Shown: positions 28,343 through 37,238, numbered from the stretch's first letter. The stretch: 64,000 bases of DNA from Paracoccaceae bacterium (GCA_002709405.1 PAQV01000007.1:36385-100384); one strand, 5' to 3'. Notes: generated by a model not told the origin, from the sequence alone. Program-made: numbers and translations.

Positions 28343-29009
28343 AGCTGCGCCCGTATTCCGACAACTCGTTGGCAAAGCGCCATATTTGCAAACAATCCGC
28401 CTCGACCGTATCCAGCGATTCGGTGGAGGGCAGGATGCCGTTTTCCTGGCAGTCGCGCATCAGGCAGATCTGGTGGTACATGGATTGCAGGCGCGGCCGT
28501 AGCTCGCCTAGGCACCCCTCGGTCATGCCGGTGATGATGCATTCGGCCACGTGGGTCACCTGATCGCGGGCCACCGTCCCGGCCAGTCCGCCGGTCAGCA
28601 CATCGCAGACCGTCCGGCGCAGGCTGTCTGCGGTCAGCTTGCTTTTCTCGATATAGTCCGAGCATCCGGCCTTGATCGCCTCGACCGCGGTGGCCGTGTC
28701 GGAATGGTGCGACACCATGATCACAGGTGTCCCCTGATGCCGGGGCTGATCGCGCAGCATGGCGACCGCTTCCGTCCCGCACCAGGACCCAAGGTCATAA
28801 TCCACGAAGAAGACGTCGGGATCCTCTGCCTGCAAGGCATCCAGGAACTCGGGCTGGTCGGCACAGGCGGTCACGGAAATCCCGGTCCCCATCTGGACCA
28901 CCAGCCGTTCCAGGGTCCGCCGTGCGCAATCCTCGTCGTCGAGGATCAGAACCCGCAACTCATGCGCGTCATCAGGGGACGGATCGCCCCTGGGCATTTT
29001 CCGTTTCAT
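28326..29009 (-). CDS. Response regulator with uncharacterised C-terminal helical domain
   Basis: 227 residues. The receiver domain covers about 18-140, with acidic LDDED (23-27), phospho-acceptor Asp70 in FFVDYDLG, and the conserved Lys in DYIEKSKL. The C-terminal about 85 residues are helical and match no output domain that I recognise; they are not a recognisable helix-turn-helix, GGDEF, EAL or Hpt domain. I start at the ATG at 29009 (GGGAG 7 bases upstream) and not the GTG at 29027. It is convergent with the hybrid kinase, so it is probably a terminal acceptor of the same relay. Confidence 0.85.
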   Translation of the reverse strand: MKRKMPRGDPSPDDAHELRVLILDDEDCARRTLERLVVQMGTGISVTACADQPEFLDALQAEDPDVFFVDYDLGSWCGTEAVAMLRDQPRHQGTPVIMVSHHSDTATAVEAIKAGCSDYIEKSKLTADSLRRTVCDVLTGGLAGTVARDQVTHVAECIITGMTEGCLGELRPRLQSMYHQICLMRDCQENGILPSTESLDTVEADCLQIWRFANELSEYGRSFNRLH

Positions 29010-29080
29010 CCAATTCTCCCATTCCACCTGGATGGGAAGATACCCACAGATCCCTTAGAAATCGTGAAGCGGCGACAGGT

Positions 29081-29866
29081 TTATCGGCCGCTCAGCCGGG
29101 GATTTCCGTTGATGTAATCGTCGAAATGCACCGTCGTGGCATCCGGGCTGCCCAGAACGACCGCCATCTGCGCCGGGCCGGTCAGCTTGGGCGCCGGTTC
29201 GGTCGGGTCCAGCAGGGCCTGGACCGAGTAATGCCCGCCCGCGATCGTGGTGAAGGGAATGCCCATCCAGGTCGCGGTCGAGGTATAATGCACGTGCCCC
29301 GCAATCACCTGGCGGATGTCCTTGTGGCGGCTCAGCGCGCGGGCGAAGGCCATGCCGTTCTCCAGGATGATCTTGTCGACGATGGTGCCCAGCGGGTTGG
29401 CATGGTGGTGCACGATGACGATGACGGGCCGGTCCGCGGCCTCTTCCAGCCGTTGGGTCAGCCAGTGCAGCTGCGCCGGTTCCAGCCGGCCGGCCGGCGC
29501 CCCGGTGATGGCGCTGTCCAGGATGATGATGCGGTGCCCGTGCAGATCCAGGGCCTTGTCGACAAAGCCGGTTTCCGACAATTGCCCCTTGCCGAAGACC
29601 GACACGAAGGTGTCGCGGTCGTCATGGTTGCCGATGGTCATTTCCACCGGCACCTTCGCCCGCATGACCTGGTGTTTCAGCGCCTCGTAGGACGCCTTGT
29701 CGCCGGTATCGACCAGGTCTCCGGCCAGCACGCACAGATCGGCGTCGGCATGGGCGCGGTTCAGCCAGTCGATGCCCTGGACCAGCCGGTCATGGGCATC
29801 CAGCCCGTTGACGAGGATTCCCTTGGGGCGCAGGTGCAGGTCGCTGAGGACCACGATCTTTAGCAT
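29081..29866 (-). CDS. Calcineurin-like phosphodiesterase (CpdA-like)
   Basis: 261-residue binuclear metallophosphoesterase. Motifs in order: LSDLHL (D-x-H), LAGDLVDTGD (GD), TIGNHDDRDTF (GNHD), VIVHHHANP, and AGHVHYTS (GHVH). It is closest in layout to CpdA/IcC-type 3',5'-cyclic nucleotide phosphodiesterases. The start at 29866 (MLKIVVLSDLHLRPKG) follows TGGAGAC and begins directly with the fold; the upstream open frame adds residues without family character. Stand-alone gene; substrate preference is unproven. Confidence 0.9.
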   Translation of the reverse strand: MLKIVVLSDLHLRPKGILVNGLDAHDRLVQGIDWLNRAHADADLCVLAGDLVDTGDKASYEALKHQVMRAKVPVEMTIGNHDDRDTFVSVFGKGQLSETGFVDKALDLHGHRIIILDSAITGAPAGRLEPAQLHWLTQRLEEAADRPVIVIVHHHANPLGTIVDKIILENGMAFARALSRHKDIRQVIAGHVHYTSTATWMGIPFTTIAGGHYSVQALLDPTEPAPKLTGPAQMAVVLGSPDATTVHFDDYINGNPRLSGR

Positions 29867-29974
29867 GAAGTCTCCAGGAAGGCCGAAATGGCCGTAAGTC
29901 ACTGGAAACCCAATGCACGACGGGCCCCGGAGGTTCCGGGGCCCGTCACGGCACATAGGCTGGAGTTCGCCGGT

Positions 29975-30742
29975 CTACTCGGGCTCGTAGGTCCAGCGGT
30001 ATTTCGGCGGCGTCGGCCCCTTGTTGCGCCCGCCCTGCTGCTGCTGTTCCCAGGCATGGCTGAGGATCCCCACAGAGCGCGACAGGCAGAACAGCCCGCG
30101 CGCAAGCGGCGCCGGGAAGCCCAGCTCGGCGTAGATCACCGCCGTCGCCCCGTCGATGTTCATCGGGATCGGGCGGCCCTTGCGCTCGGAAATCTCGGCC
30201 TCGATATCGGCGGCCACGGTGGCAAAACGGCCATCGCAGACCCCGGCCTCGACCGCCTCGCCGACCAAAGCCATCAGCCGGGGCGCGCGCGGGTCGACCG
30301 GCGTGTGGAAGCGGTGGCCGAAGCCGGGCAGGATCTTGCCCCGGGTTTCGATCCAGGCGTCGATGGCCTCGGGGACGGTGCCGTAATAATCGTAGACGTG
30401 GTGGAACATCTCGACAGCCTGTTCACCGGCCCCGCCGTGCACGTCGCCCAGCACGTTGACCGCGCTGGCCATGGCATTGTTCAGCCCCACGCCGCAGGTG
30501 ATGGCCATGCGGGCCGTCGCGATGGACGGGGCCTGCGGGCCATGGTCGACGGCCGCGACCAGGGCCGCTTCGAACAGCCGGGCCTGGGCTTCGGACGGGA
30601 TGCCCCCGCGCACCATCAGCCAGATCATCTGGGGGAAGGTGAGTTGGCCGATCAGGTCCTGGATCGGGTTGCCCCGAATGTGGATCTTTCCCGGCTCCAT
30701 GTCGATGATGGACGTGCGCCACCAATCCGATACGTCGCTCAT
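29975..30742 (-). CDS. Citrate synthase-fold protein, citryl-CoA lyase-like
   Basis: 255 residues, much shorter than citrate synthase (about 430) and close to the single-domain citryl-CoA lyase class. The three catalytic positions of the fold are present: His102 in GDVHGGAGEQ, His143 in LPGFGHRFH and Asp197 in MNIDGATAVIY. Its ATG overlaps the stop of the CoA-transferase gene by 4 bases. Together with the upstream CoA-transferase and tricarboxylate transporter it suggests that an imported acid is converted to a CoA thioester and then split in a retro-aldol reaction, releasing acetyl-CoA or a homologue. Condensation in the other direction cannot be excluded. Confidence 0.85.
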   Translation of the reverse strand: MSDVSDWWRTSIIDMEPGKIHIRGNPIQDLIGQLTFPQMIWLMVRGGIPSEAQARLFEAALVAAVDHGPQAPSIATARMAITCGVGLNNAMASAVNVLGDVHGGAGEQAVEMFHHVYDYYGTVPEAIDAWIETRGKILPGFGHRFHTPVDPRAPRLMALVGEAVEAGVCDGRFATVAADIEAEISERKGRPIPMNIDGATAVIYAELGFPAPLARGLFCLSRSVGILSHAWEQQQQGGRNKGPTPPKYRWTYEPE

Positions 30743-31974
30743 ATCACCCCCTCGCTTTCCAGGTCGGCCACCTCGGCCGCGCTCAGTCCCAATTCGCCCC
30801 AGACGGCCACGTTGTCCGCCCCCAGCCGGGGCGGGGCCAGGTCAGGCGCGGGGCGGACACCATCGACGATGACCGGAGACCCCAGCACTTGCAACGGCGC
30901 GCCGTCGTTCTCTAGCGTGCCAACCAGCCGGCGCCCCTCGATCTGTTCGGTGGCCAGGACCTGGGGCACGGTCATGACCTCGCCCGTGGGCACGCCCAGG
31001 GCGTTCAGCTCGCGCGCCCAGTCGGCGGCGGGGCGGGTGGTCAGCACGGTTTCCAGTTCCGCCCGCAGGGCATGGCGATGGGCCTTGCGGTCCTCGCGCG
31101 TCAGGTAGTCGGGGTTGTCCAGCAGGTCCTCGCGGCCCAGGTGCCGGGCCAGCGAGCGCCATTGCGTGTCGCGGTTCGCCGCGATGTTGATCGGCTGGTC
31201 GGCGGTGGCGAAGGTGCCCGAGGGGGCCGAGGTCATGTTCTCGTTGCCGTTGGCCGCCGGGACCACCCCGCCGGTGAGGTAGTTCGACACCACCCAGCCC
31301 ATCGAGCAGATCACGGATTCGGTCATCGACACGTCGATCATGCCGCCCCGGGGGGACTTGTTCAGCTCGGCGGCGATGGCGAAGGCGGCGGTCATGCCGC
31401 CCATGGTGTCGGCCAGCGGATAGCCCACGCGCAGCGGCGCGCTGTCGTCGTCGCCGGTGATCGACATCAGGCCGGAAATGCCCTGGACGATCTGGTCATA
31501 GGCCGGGTTGTCCTTCCAGGGGCCGCCCTGGCCAAAGCCGGAAATGGCGCAATAGATCAGGGTGGGATTGACCTCGCGCAGGACGTCATAGCCCAGGCCC
31601 AGCCGGTCCATCACGCCGGGGCGAAAGTTTTCGACCACCACGTCGGCGGTTTTCACCAGGCGCTTCAGCAGGGCCTTGCCCTCGGGGTGCTTCATGTCCA
31701 GCGTAACCGACCGCTTGCCCGCGTTCTGGGCCAGGAAGGAAATCCCCATGCCATTGCGGTTGCGGTCCGGGTCGGCGCCCAGCTGGCGGGCCAGGTCGCC
31801 CGAGGAGGGGCGCTCGACCTTGATGACTTCGGCACCCATCATGGCCAGCTGGTAGCAGCAATAGGGGCCGGCCAGGACATTGGTCAGATCCAGGATTCGC
31901 AGGCCCGTCAAAGGCCGAGGGCGGGGATTGACCCCGCCGCTCGCCTTGGTTTCCGGTGTGTCGTCAATCGCCAT
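30739..31974 (-). CDS. Family III CoA-transferase (CaiB/BaiF)
   Basis: 411 residues, full family length. Landmarks: LTGLRILDLTNVLAGPYCCYQLAMMGAEVIKVE at the N-terminus, NAGKRSVTLDMKHPEGKALL, and VVENFRPGVMDRLGLGYDVL then YCAISGFGQGGPW, which are diagnostic. Predicted to move CoA between an acyl donor such as succinyl-CoA and the imported acid. The ATG at 31974 with AAGGAA upstream is preferred over a TTG two codons earlier. It overlaps tctA by 11 bases and the lyase gene by 4, so all are translationally coupled. Confidence 0.93.
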   Translation of the reverse strand: MAIDDTPETKASGGVNPRPRPLTGLRILDLTNVLAGPYCCYQLAMMGAEVIKVERPSSGDLARQLGADPDRNRNGMGISFLAQNAGKRSVTLDMKHPEGKALLKRLVKTADVVVENFRPGVMDRLGLGYDVLREVNPTLIYCAISGFGQGGPWKDNPAYDQIVQGISGLMSITGDDDSAPLRVGYPLADTMGGMTAAFAIAAELNKSPRGGMIDVSMTESVICSMGWVVSNYLTGGVVPAANGNENMTSAPSGTFATADQPINIAANRDTQWRSLARHLGREDLLDNPDYLTREDRKAHRHALRAELETVLTTRPAADWARELNALGVPTGEVMTVPQVLATEQIEGRRLVGTLENDGAPLQVLGSPVIVDGVRPAPDLAPPRLGADNVAVWGELGLSAAEVADLESEGVI

Positions 31975-33478
31975 CGGCAATTCCTTCTTGTCGCGCCTTG
32001 GCCCGCCGCGCCCGGTAACTGGGCACGACCACCAGCAGCACGGCGATCACCAGCAGGCCGAGGGTCATCGGCCGGTCAAGGATGAAGCCCACGCCGTCAT
32101 ACAGCTGCATCGAGCGGGCAAAGTTGTCTTCCAGCATCCGGCCCAGGATGAAGCCGATCAGCAGCGGGGCCAGCGGGTAATCGGCAAAGCGCAGAACGGT
32201 GGCCGCGATGCCCATGCCGACCAGGATCAGCAGCTCGGTGGCGTTGTTCTGTCCGATGTAGCTGCCCATCAGGGTGAAGAACAGGATGAACGGGATCAGG
32301 TAGTTCCGCGGGATGGCCAGGACCTTGGCGATGTAAGGGATCAGCGGCAGGTTCAGCACCAGCAGGACCAGGTTGCCGATGTACATCGAGATGATGACGG
32401 CCCAGAAGATCTGGGGGTTGTCGATCATCAGGCGCGGGCCCGGCGTGACGTTCAGGGCGATCAGCGCGCCCAGCAGGATCGCCGTGGTGCCCGACCCGGG
32501 GATGCCCAGGGTCAGCAGGGGCACGAAGGACCCGGTGCAGGCCGCGTTGTTGGCGGTTTCCGGCGCGGCCAGGCCCTTGATGGATCCGTGGCCGAATTCC
32601 TTCTGTTCTTCCTTGGTGGCGATGTTGCGCTCGACCGCGTAGCCCAGGAAGGATGCGATGGTCGCCCCCGCGCCGGGCAGCACGCCGATGAAGAAGCCCT
32701 GGATCGACTGGCGGCCGATGACCGGGGCGATGGCCTTGGCCTCGTCGCGGGTGATCCGCAGGTTCTCGATCTTGCCGCCGTCGCCCTGGGCGGACCGGCC
32801 GGGGTTGAGCACCAGGAAGATGGCCTCGGGCAGGGCGAACATGGCCATGGCCAGGGTGATGAAGCTGAAGCCCGACTGCAGGTCCATCAGGCCCATGGTG
32901 AAGCGGGGCATGTTGAACAGCGCGCCTTCGCCCACGGTGGCCATGATCAGGCCCAAGAGGGTCATCATGACGGCCTTGGCCACGTTGCCGGTGCCGGCAA
33001 AGGCGGCGATGGCCGAGAGGCCCACGACCATCAGGGCGAAGTACTCGGCCGAATGGAACAGCAGGGCGACCGACGACAGCATGGGGGCGAAGACCATCAG
33101 CAGGATGGCTCCGATCGTGCCGCCGCAGAAGGACGAGATCGCGGCAATGGTCAGGGCCTTGCCGGCCAGGCCCTTGCGGGCCATGGGATAGCCGTCAAAG
33201 CTGGTGGCCACGGTGCCTGCCACGCCGGGCGCGTTCAGCAGGATCGACGAGGTCGAGCCCCCGAAGATGGCCCCGTAGTAGACGCCGGCCAGCAGGATGA
33301 GGGCTGCGGAGGGGTCTCCGATGGTGATGGCCACGGGGATCATGATGGCGATGATCGACATCGGGCCGAGGCCCGGCAGCATGCCGATGAACGTGCCGAT
33401 CAGGCAGCCGGCGATGACCATGGCCAGGTTGGTGACGGAAAAGGCGGCCGAGAGGCCGATGAGCAAACCTTCAAGCAT
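31964..33478 (-). CDS. tctA: Tripartite tricarboxylate transporter large permease TctA
   Basis: 504 residues with about 12 membrane segments. Family motifs: GMLPGLGPMSIIAIMIPVAI near the N-terminus, YYGAIFGGSTSSILLNAPG, FIGVLPGAGATIASFLGYAVE and LTLGIPGSGTTAILLGALIA. The start at 33478 has AAGGAC upstream and begins at the family-typical MLEGLLIGL. It is encoded 10 bases after tctB and overlaps the CoA-transferase gene. Confidence 0.96.
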   Translation of the reverse strand: MLEGLLIGLSAAFSVTNLAMVIAGCLIGTFIGMLPGLGPMSIIAIMIPVAITIGDPSAALILLAGVYYGAIFGGSTSSILLNAPGVAGTVATSFDGYPMARKGLAGKALTIAAISSFCGGTIGAILLMVFAPMLSSVALLFHSAEYFALMVVGLSAIAAFAGTGNVAKAVMMTLLGLIMATVGEGALFNMPRFTMGLMDLQSGFSFITLAMAMFALPEAIFLVLNPGRSAQGDGGKIENLRITRDEAKAIAPVIGRQSIQGFFIGVLPGAGATIASFLGYAVERNIATKEEQKEFGHGSIKGLAAPETANNAACTGSFVPLLTLGIPGSGTTAILLGALIALNVTPGPRLMIDNPQIFWAVIISMYIGNLVLLVLNLPLIPYIAKVLAIPRNYLIPFILFFTLMGSYIGQNNATELLILVGMGIAATVLRFADYPLAPLLIGFILGRMLEDNFARSMQLYDGVGFILDRPMTLGLLVIAVLLVVVPSYRARRAKARQEGIADGD

Positions 33479-33488
33479 CTCGGTGTCC

Positions 33489-33974
33489 TTACATGAAGAA
33501 GGGCAGGGGGCGCAGGAAGATGCCCAGCACGCCCTCGACCAGGTACCAGACCACGCCGGTCGCAACGCAGGCCACGGGGATCAGGATGTGGAACTTGCGC
33601 TCGCCCAGGACGACGGCCCCGAAGGTGAGGAACCCGGCGGTGGCCAGCAGGAAGCCGGCCGGGCGCAGCAGCAGGGCATAGGCCACCATCAGGCCCAGAA
33701 GCAGCAGGGCCTGGCCCAGGTTGTAATCGGTCAGCCGGCGGTAATCGATGTCGGGCGTCTTGGTGTCGTCCGTTTCGGCCTTTTCCAGGCCCAGCACGAT
33801 GACCAGGGCGGTCAGGATGGCCAGCACGGCCAGCACCTTGGGGAAGGTCGACGGCCAGATCGGGTTGCGTTGCATGAACGGGGGCAGCAACTGGTCCATG
33901 GTGAAAAAGGCACCGTAGCCATAGGCCAGTGCGATGCCCAGGATGATCAGGGCGATCCAGCGATCGAGAGCCAT
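33489..33974 (-). CDS. tctB: Tripartite tricarboxylate transporter small permease TctB
   Basis: 161 residues with four predicted membrane helices (the first near 8-25, IALIILGIALAYGYG), as expected for TctB. The start at 33974 follows CCGGAGGAGACA, an excellent ribosome-binding site. The longer open frame upstream runs through the intergenic hairpins and is not real. Weakly conserved family; the assignment relies on position between tctC and tctA. Confidence 0.92.
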   Translation of the reverse strand: MALDRWIALIILGIALAYGYGAFFTMDQLLPPFMQRNPIWPSTFPKVLAVLAILTALVIVLGLEKAETDDTKTPDIDYRRLTDYNLGQALLLLGLMVAYALLLRPAGFLLATAGFLTFGAVVLGERKFHILIPVACVATGVVWYLVEGVLGIFLRPLPFFM

Positions 33975-34002
33975 TGTCTCCTCCGGGTGGGCCGGGCGGT
34001 GG

Positions 34003-34023
34003 ATTTTCTTCGACGAAGAAAAT
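34003..34023. terminator. AT-rich hairpin 1 between tctC and tctB
   Basis: Perfect 9-base stem ATTTTCTTC / GAAGAAAAT with the 3-base loop GAC. Same build (A, T-run, C-loop-G, A-run, T) as the hairpins at 34060, 46209 and 46237. In the tctC-to-tctB direction it may act as partial terminator or mRNA-stabilising stem. Confidence 0.6.
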
Positions 34024-34059
34024 ACGGCGCGCCGTTCTTCGGGCGCAGCGCCGGCCGGG

Positions 34060-34080
34060 ATTTTTTTCTGCGAAAAAAAT
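34060..34080. terminator. AT-rich hairpin 2 between tctC and tctB
   Basis: Perfect 9-base stem, A-T7-C paired with G-A7-T, around the 3-base loop TGC. On either strand it ends in a run of U in the RNA, so it can terminate in both directions. Confidence 0.65.
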
Positions 34081-34113
34081 GCGGCGCGCGGGTGGATTCC
34101 CGGCGCGCCGCGC
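34081..34113 (-). terminator. GC-rich hairpin after tctC
   Basis: Long stem GCGGCGCGCGGG (34081-34092) with CCCGGCGCGCCGC (34099-34111), one bulge, 6-base loop, 10 bases beyond the tctC stop codon on the minus strand. In the RNA it is directly followed by hairpin 2 with its U-run. Together they look like an attenuating terminator that lets tctC be made in excess of tctBA. Confidence 0.6.
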
Positions 34114-34122
34114 ATCGTTACC

Positions 34123-35106
34123 TTACAGGAAGCCGAGCTTCTTCATCAGGTCGCCGATCGCCTTTTCCTGGTTCTCCAGGAAGGTGCGGAAATCGTCGCC
34201 CGAATTGTGGATGTTGACCCAGCCGTTGCGGACACGGACTTCTTCCCATTCGGGCGTGTCGTACATCGCGCTCAGGGCGTCCTGGAACTTGGCCACCTGG
34301 GCTTCGTCCAGGCCCGGAGCGGCAAAGAAACCGCGCCAGTTGACGAAGGTTGTGTCGATGCCCTGTTCCATCATGGTCGGCGCGTCGGCATTGGCCTCGA
34401 CGCGTTCTTCGGACGTCACGCCCAGGATCTTGACCTCGCCGGCATCGGCCAGGGCCACGGCCTCGGAAAAGCCGGTCGACAGGGCCTGGATCTCGCCCGA
34501 CAGCAGCGCTGCCATGGCCTTGCCGCCCGCGTCATAGGGGATGTACTTGACGGCCAGCGGGTCCTTGCCGGCCGCTTCCATCACCATCGCGGCCACCAGG
34601 TGGTCCATGCCGCCGGGAACCGATCCGCCGCCGATCGCGGTGGCATTGGGGTTCTCGTCGAAGGCGGCCAGCAGGTCGTCCATCGAGTTGATCGGGCTGT
34701 CCTTGGACACCACCAGCGCGGCGTAATCGCCGATCGTGCCGGCCACCAGGGTCAGATCGCGGAAGTTCTGCGGGAAAACTCCGGTCAGCGAACGAATGAT
34801 GATCGGGGTCGAGTTGACCATCATCACGTTGCCCAGGCTGTCGGCATTCTCGATCAGGTAGCCGATGGCCTTGCCACCGCCGCCGCCCGACATGTTTTCA
34901 TAGGACGCCGTGCCCACCAGGCCCGACTTCGTCAGCGCCTCGCCGGTGCCGCGCGCGGTGCCGTCCCAGCCGCCGCCGGCGCCACCGGGCACCAGGAAGT
35001 GGATGCTGTCCACGACCTGGTCTGCGGCCATGGCGGGGCTGCCCAGCGACAACGCGGCTGCGGCCGCGGCGATCAGGGCGCGGCGGCCGAGGGTGAATGT
35101 CTGCAT
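34123..35106 (-). CDS. tctC: Tripartite tricarboxylate transporter substrate-binding protein TctC
   Basis: 327-residue periplasmic receptor. The start at 35106 follows GGAGGAGAGAC. Signal peptide MQTFTLGRRALIAAAAAALSLG, cleavage after about residue 29 (AMA-AD). TctC/BugT fold landmarks: IHFLVPGGAGGGWDGTARGTGEAL and the GGGGGKAIGYL loop that binds the carboxylate ligand via main-chain contacts. First gene of the minus-strand unit tctC-tctB-tctA-CoA transferase-lyase, and divergent from tctDE. Confidence 0.95.
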   Translation of the reverse strand: MQTFTLGRRALIAAAAAALSLGSPAMAADQVVDSIHFLVPGGAGGGWDGTARGTGEALTKSGLVGTASYENMSGGGGGKAIGYLIENADSLGNVMMVNSTPIIIRSLTGVFPQNFRDLTLVAGTIGDYAALVVSKDSPINSMDDLLAAFDENPNATAIGGGSVPGGMDHLVAAMVMEAAGKDPLAVKYIPYDAGGKAMAALLSGEIQALSTGFSEAVALADAGEVKILGVTSEERVEANADAPTMMEQGIDTTFVNWRGFFAAPGLDEAQVAKFQDALSAMYDTPEWEEVRVRNGWVNIHNSGDDFRTFLENQEKAIGDLMKKLGFL

Positions 35107-35153
35107 GTCTCTCCTCCAGATTGACAGCGGCGGTCTTCGCCGCTCAATGGGGC

Positions 35154-35189
35154 AGACACATACCGACAAAGCTGACACAAACCTGACAC
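35154..35189. promoter_or_regulatory. Phased GACA repeats in the tctC/tctD divergent promoter
   Basis: GACA recurs at 35155, 35165, 35174 and 35185 (spacing 10, 9, 11). The last two are in a perfect TGACAC direct repeat, 11 bases apart. Direct repeats at about one helical turn are the usual binding pattern of OmpR-family regulators such as TctD, and the gap is only 99 bases, so one site could control both directions. Confidence 0.5.
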
Positions 35190-35205
35190 CGGAGCCGCCC
35201 GCGCC

Positions 35206-35871
35206 ATGCGCTTCCTGCTGATCGAAGACAACGACAACCTCGCCCGGGCCGCCGTCGACCGGCTGTCGCTGGATGGCCACGTGGTCGACCATGCCGGGTC
35301 CCTGTCCGAGGCCCAGGACTTTGCGGCCACCACAGATTACGACCTGATATTGCTGGATATTATGTTGCCCGACGGCGATGGCCGCAGCTTTCTGAAAGCC
35401 CACCGGGAACGCCGGGCAGAGACCCCCGTCATCGTCACCACGGCCCGCTCGGAAGTGTCCGACAGGGTGTCTGTCCTGGACCTGGGCGCCGACGATTACA
35501 TCACCAAACCCTTCGATTTTTCCGAGCTCGAGGCCCGCTGCCGGGCCGTCCTGCGCCGCCGCGGCGGGGCGGCAAGCAACCTAAAGCAGCTGGGAGACGT
35601 CGAATTCGACTCACTTTCGGGCACGTTGCGAATCGGAGACAACTCGATTCGCCTGCGCAATCGCGAGTTGCGCCTGTTCGAGGTCTTCGCCTCTTCCCCG
35701 GACCAGATCTTTTCCAAGGCCAAGCTGCTGGACCGGCTGTTTTCCTATGACGAAGAGGCCACCGAGAACGCCATCGAGGTCTATGTCGGCCGCCTGCGCC
35801 GCCATCTTCAGGGCAGCCGGGCCGCCATCGTGACAGTGCGCGGGCTGGGCTACCGCCTGACCGTGACATGA
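35206..35871 (+). CDS. tctD: OmpR-family response regulator TctD
   Basis: 221 residues. Receiver (EDNDN at 7-11, phospho-acceptor Asp51 in LLLDIMLPDGDG, Lys in YITKPFDF) and a C-terminal winged helix (about 125-220: IRLRNRELRLFEVF, ENAIEVYVGRLRRHL, VRGLGYRLTV). By position it controls the divergent tctCBA genes. It overlaps the kinase gene by 4 bases. Confidence 0.94.
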   Translation: MRFLLIEDNDNLARAAVDRLSLDGHVVDHAGSLSEAQDFAATTDYDLILLDIMLPDGDGRSFLKAHRERRAETPVIVTTARSEVSDRVSVLDLGADDYITKPFDFSELEARCRAVLRRRGGAASNLKQLGDVEFDSLSGTLRIGDNSIRLRNRELRLFEVFASSPDQIFSKAKLLDRLFSYDEEATENAIEVYVGRLRRHLQGSRAAIVTVRGLGYRLTVT

Positions 35872-37238
35872 GCGCCGCGCCGGTCCAGGGCTCGATCCGC
35901 CGCCGCCTGCTGGTACAACTTCTGGGCGGTGCGATGCTGCTGGCCGTGGCGCTGTTCATCATCGTGCAAAGCCTGGCCCGCCAGCTGGCCCAGGACAGCC
36001 AGGACAACATCCTGACCGCCGCCGCCTCGGCCATGCTGGACACCGTGGCCATGCAGGACGGCGCCCTGCAGGTCGATCTGCCCTATGCCGCCTTTTCGAT
36101 GCTGTCGAGCCTGGGCAACGAGCGGGTGTTCTATGCCGTCCACGCGCCCTCGGGGCTGGTCACCGGCTACCAGGACCTGGTGCCCATCGCGGGCACCGGC
36201 ACCCGGTTCGACACCCGGGCCTTCCGGGGCGAGGACATGCGCCTAATCACCGCCACCCGGATGCTGGCCCTGGAACAGGGGCCCTTGCCGGTGACCGTGA
36301 CCCTGGCCCAGACCCGGGACGGGCTGTCGCGCACGGTCGACCAGATCGTGGCCATGGCGGCGGCCCTGGGCACCGGGTTCTTCCTGTCGGTGGCCGTGCT
36401 GGCCGGGCTGGCCGCGCGCACCTCGATCGGGCCGATCCTGCGCCTGACCGAAAGCGTCGAGCGGCGCGGCCCCCAGGATCTGCGCCCGGTCACCGCCCCC
36501 GTGCCGGCCGAGATGGCCCCGCTGGTGGGGGCGCTCAATACCTTCATGGACCGGCTCAAGATCTCGTTGCAGCGGTCCGAGGAATTCATCGCCGATGCCG
36601 CCCACCGGGTGCGCACCCCCCTGGCCACGGTGAGGACCCAGGCCGAAATCACCCTCCGCCGGGTGGAAAAGGAAGAGAACCGGGCCTCGGTCCGGGAAAT
36701 GATCCGGGCCATCGACGAAAGCAGCCGGGCGGCGGGGCAGTTGCTGGACCATGCCATGGTCACCTTCCGCACCGACCACCTGGAACCTGAAACCATCGAC
36801 CTCGGCGCCTTGTGCGAAGACACGGTCGAACGGCTGCGCCCCATGGCCGACCTGCGCGACATCGACCTGCGCGTGACCCTGTGCGCCCGGCCGACCACAT
36901 CCGGAGACCGGATCCTGGTGCAAAGCGCCCTGCGCAACGTGCTGGACAATGCGATCAAGTATTCCCAGCCGGAAAGCGAAGTCGACGTGACCCTTCGGGC
37001 CCGCTCCGGCATGGCAGCCCTGGAGGTGCGCGACCGGGGCATCGGCTTTCCCGCCGGCGGCCCCGAGGGCTTGACGGGCCGCTTCGTGCGGGGGGCCAAT
37101 GTCGAGGGCGTGGTGGGCTCGGGCCTGGGCCTGACCATCGCCGAGGAAGTCGCCCGCGCTCATGGCGGTCACCTGAGCGCGCAGAACAACGAAGAGGGAC
37201 CCGGCGCATGCGTCACCTTGTGCTTTCCGTCTGCCTGA
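35868..37238 (+). CDS. tctE: Sensor histidine kinase TctE
   Basis: 456 residues, TctE/QseC class. Membrane helices at about 16-38 and 165-187 enclose a periplasmic 2CSK-N-like domain (about 40-160). A HAMP-like segment follows, then HisKA with His246 in DAAHRVRTPLATVRTQAE and HATPase with NVLDNAIKYS, RDRGIGFP and GSGLGLTIAEEV. Translationally coupled to tctD (ATGA), and its last 31 bases overlap the start of the next gene, a periplasmic binding protein. Confidence 0.93.
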   Translation: MSAAPVQGSIRRRLLVQLLGGAMLLAVALFIIVQSLARQLAQDSQDNILTAAASAMLDTVAMQDGALQVDLPYAAFSMLSSLGNERVFYAVHAPSGLVTGYQDLVPIAGTGTRFDTRAFRGEDMRLITATRMLALEQGPLPVTVTLAQTRDGLSRTVDQIVAMAAALGTGFFLSVAVLAGLAARTSIGPILRLTESVERRGPQDLRPVTAPVPAEMAPLVGALNTFMDRLKISLQRSEEFIADAAHRVRTPLATVRTQAEITLRRVEKEENRASVREMIRAIDESSRAAGQLLDHAMVTFRTDHLEPETIDLGALCEDTVERLRPMADLRDIDLRVTLCARPTTSGDRILVQSALRNVLDNAIKYSQPESEVDVTLRARSGMAALEVRDRGIGFPAGGPEGLTGRFVRGANVEGVVGSGLGLTIAEEVARAHGGHLSAQNNEEGPGACVTLCFPSA

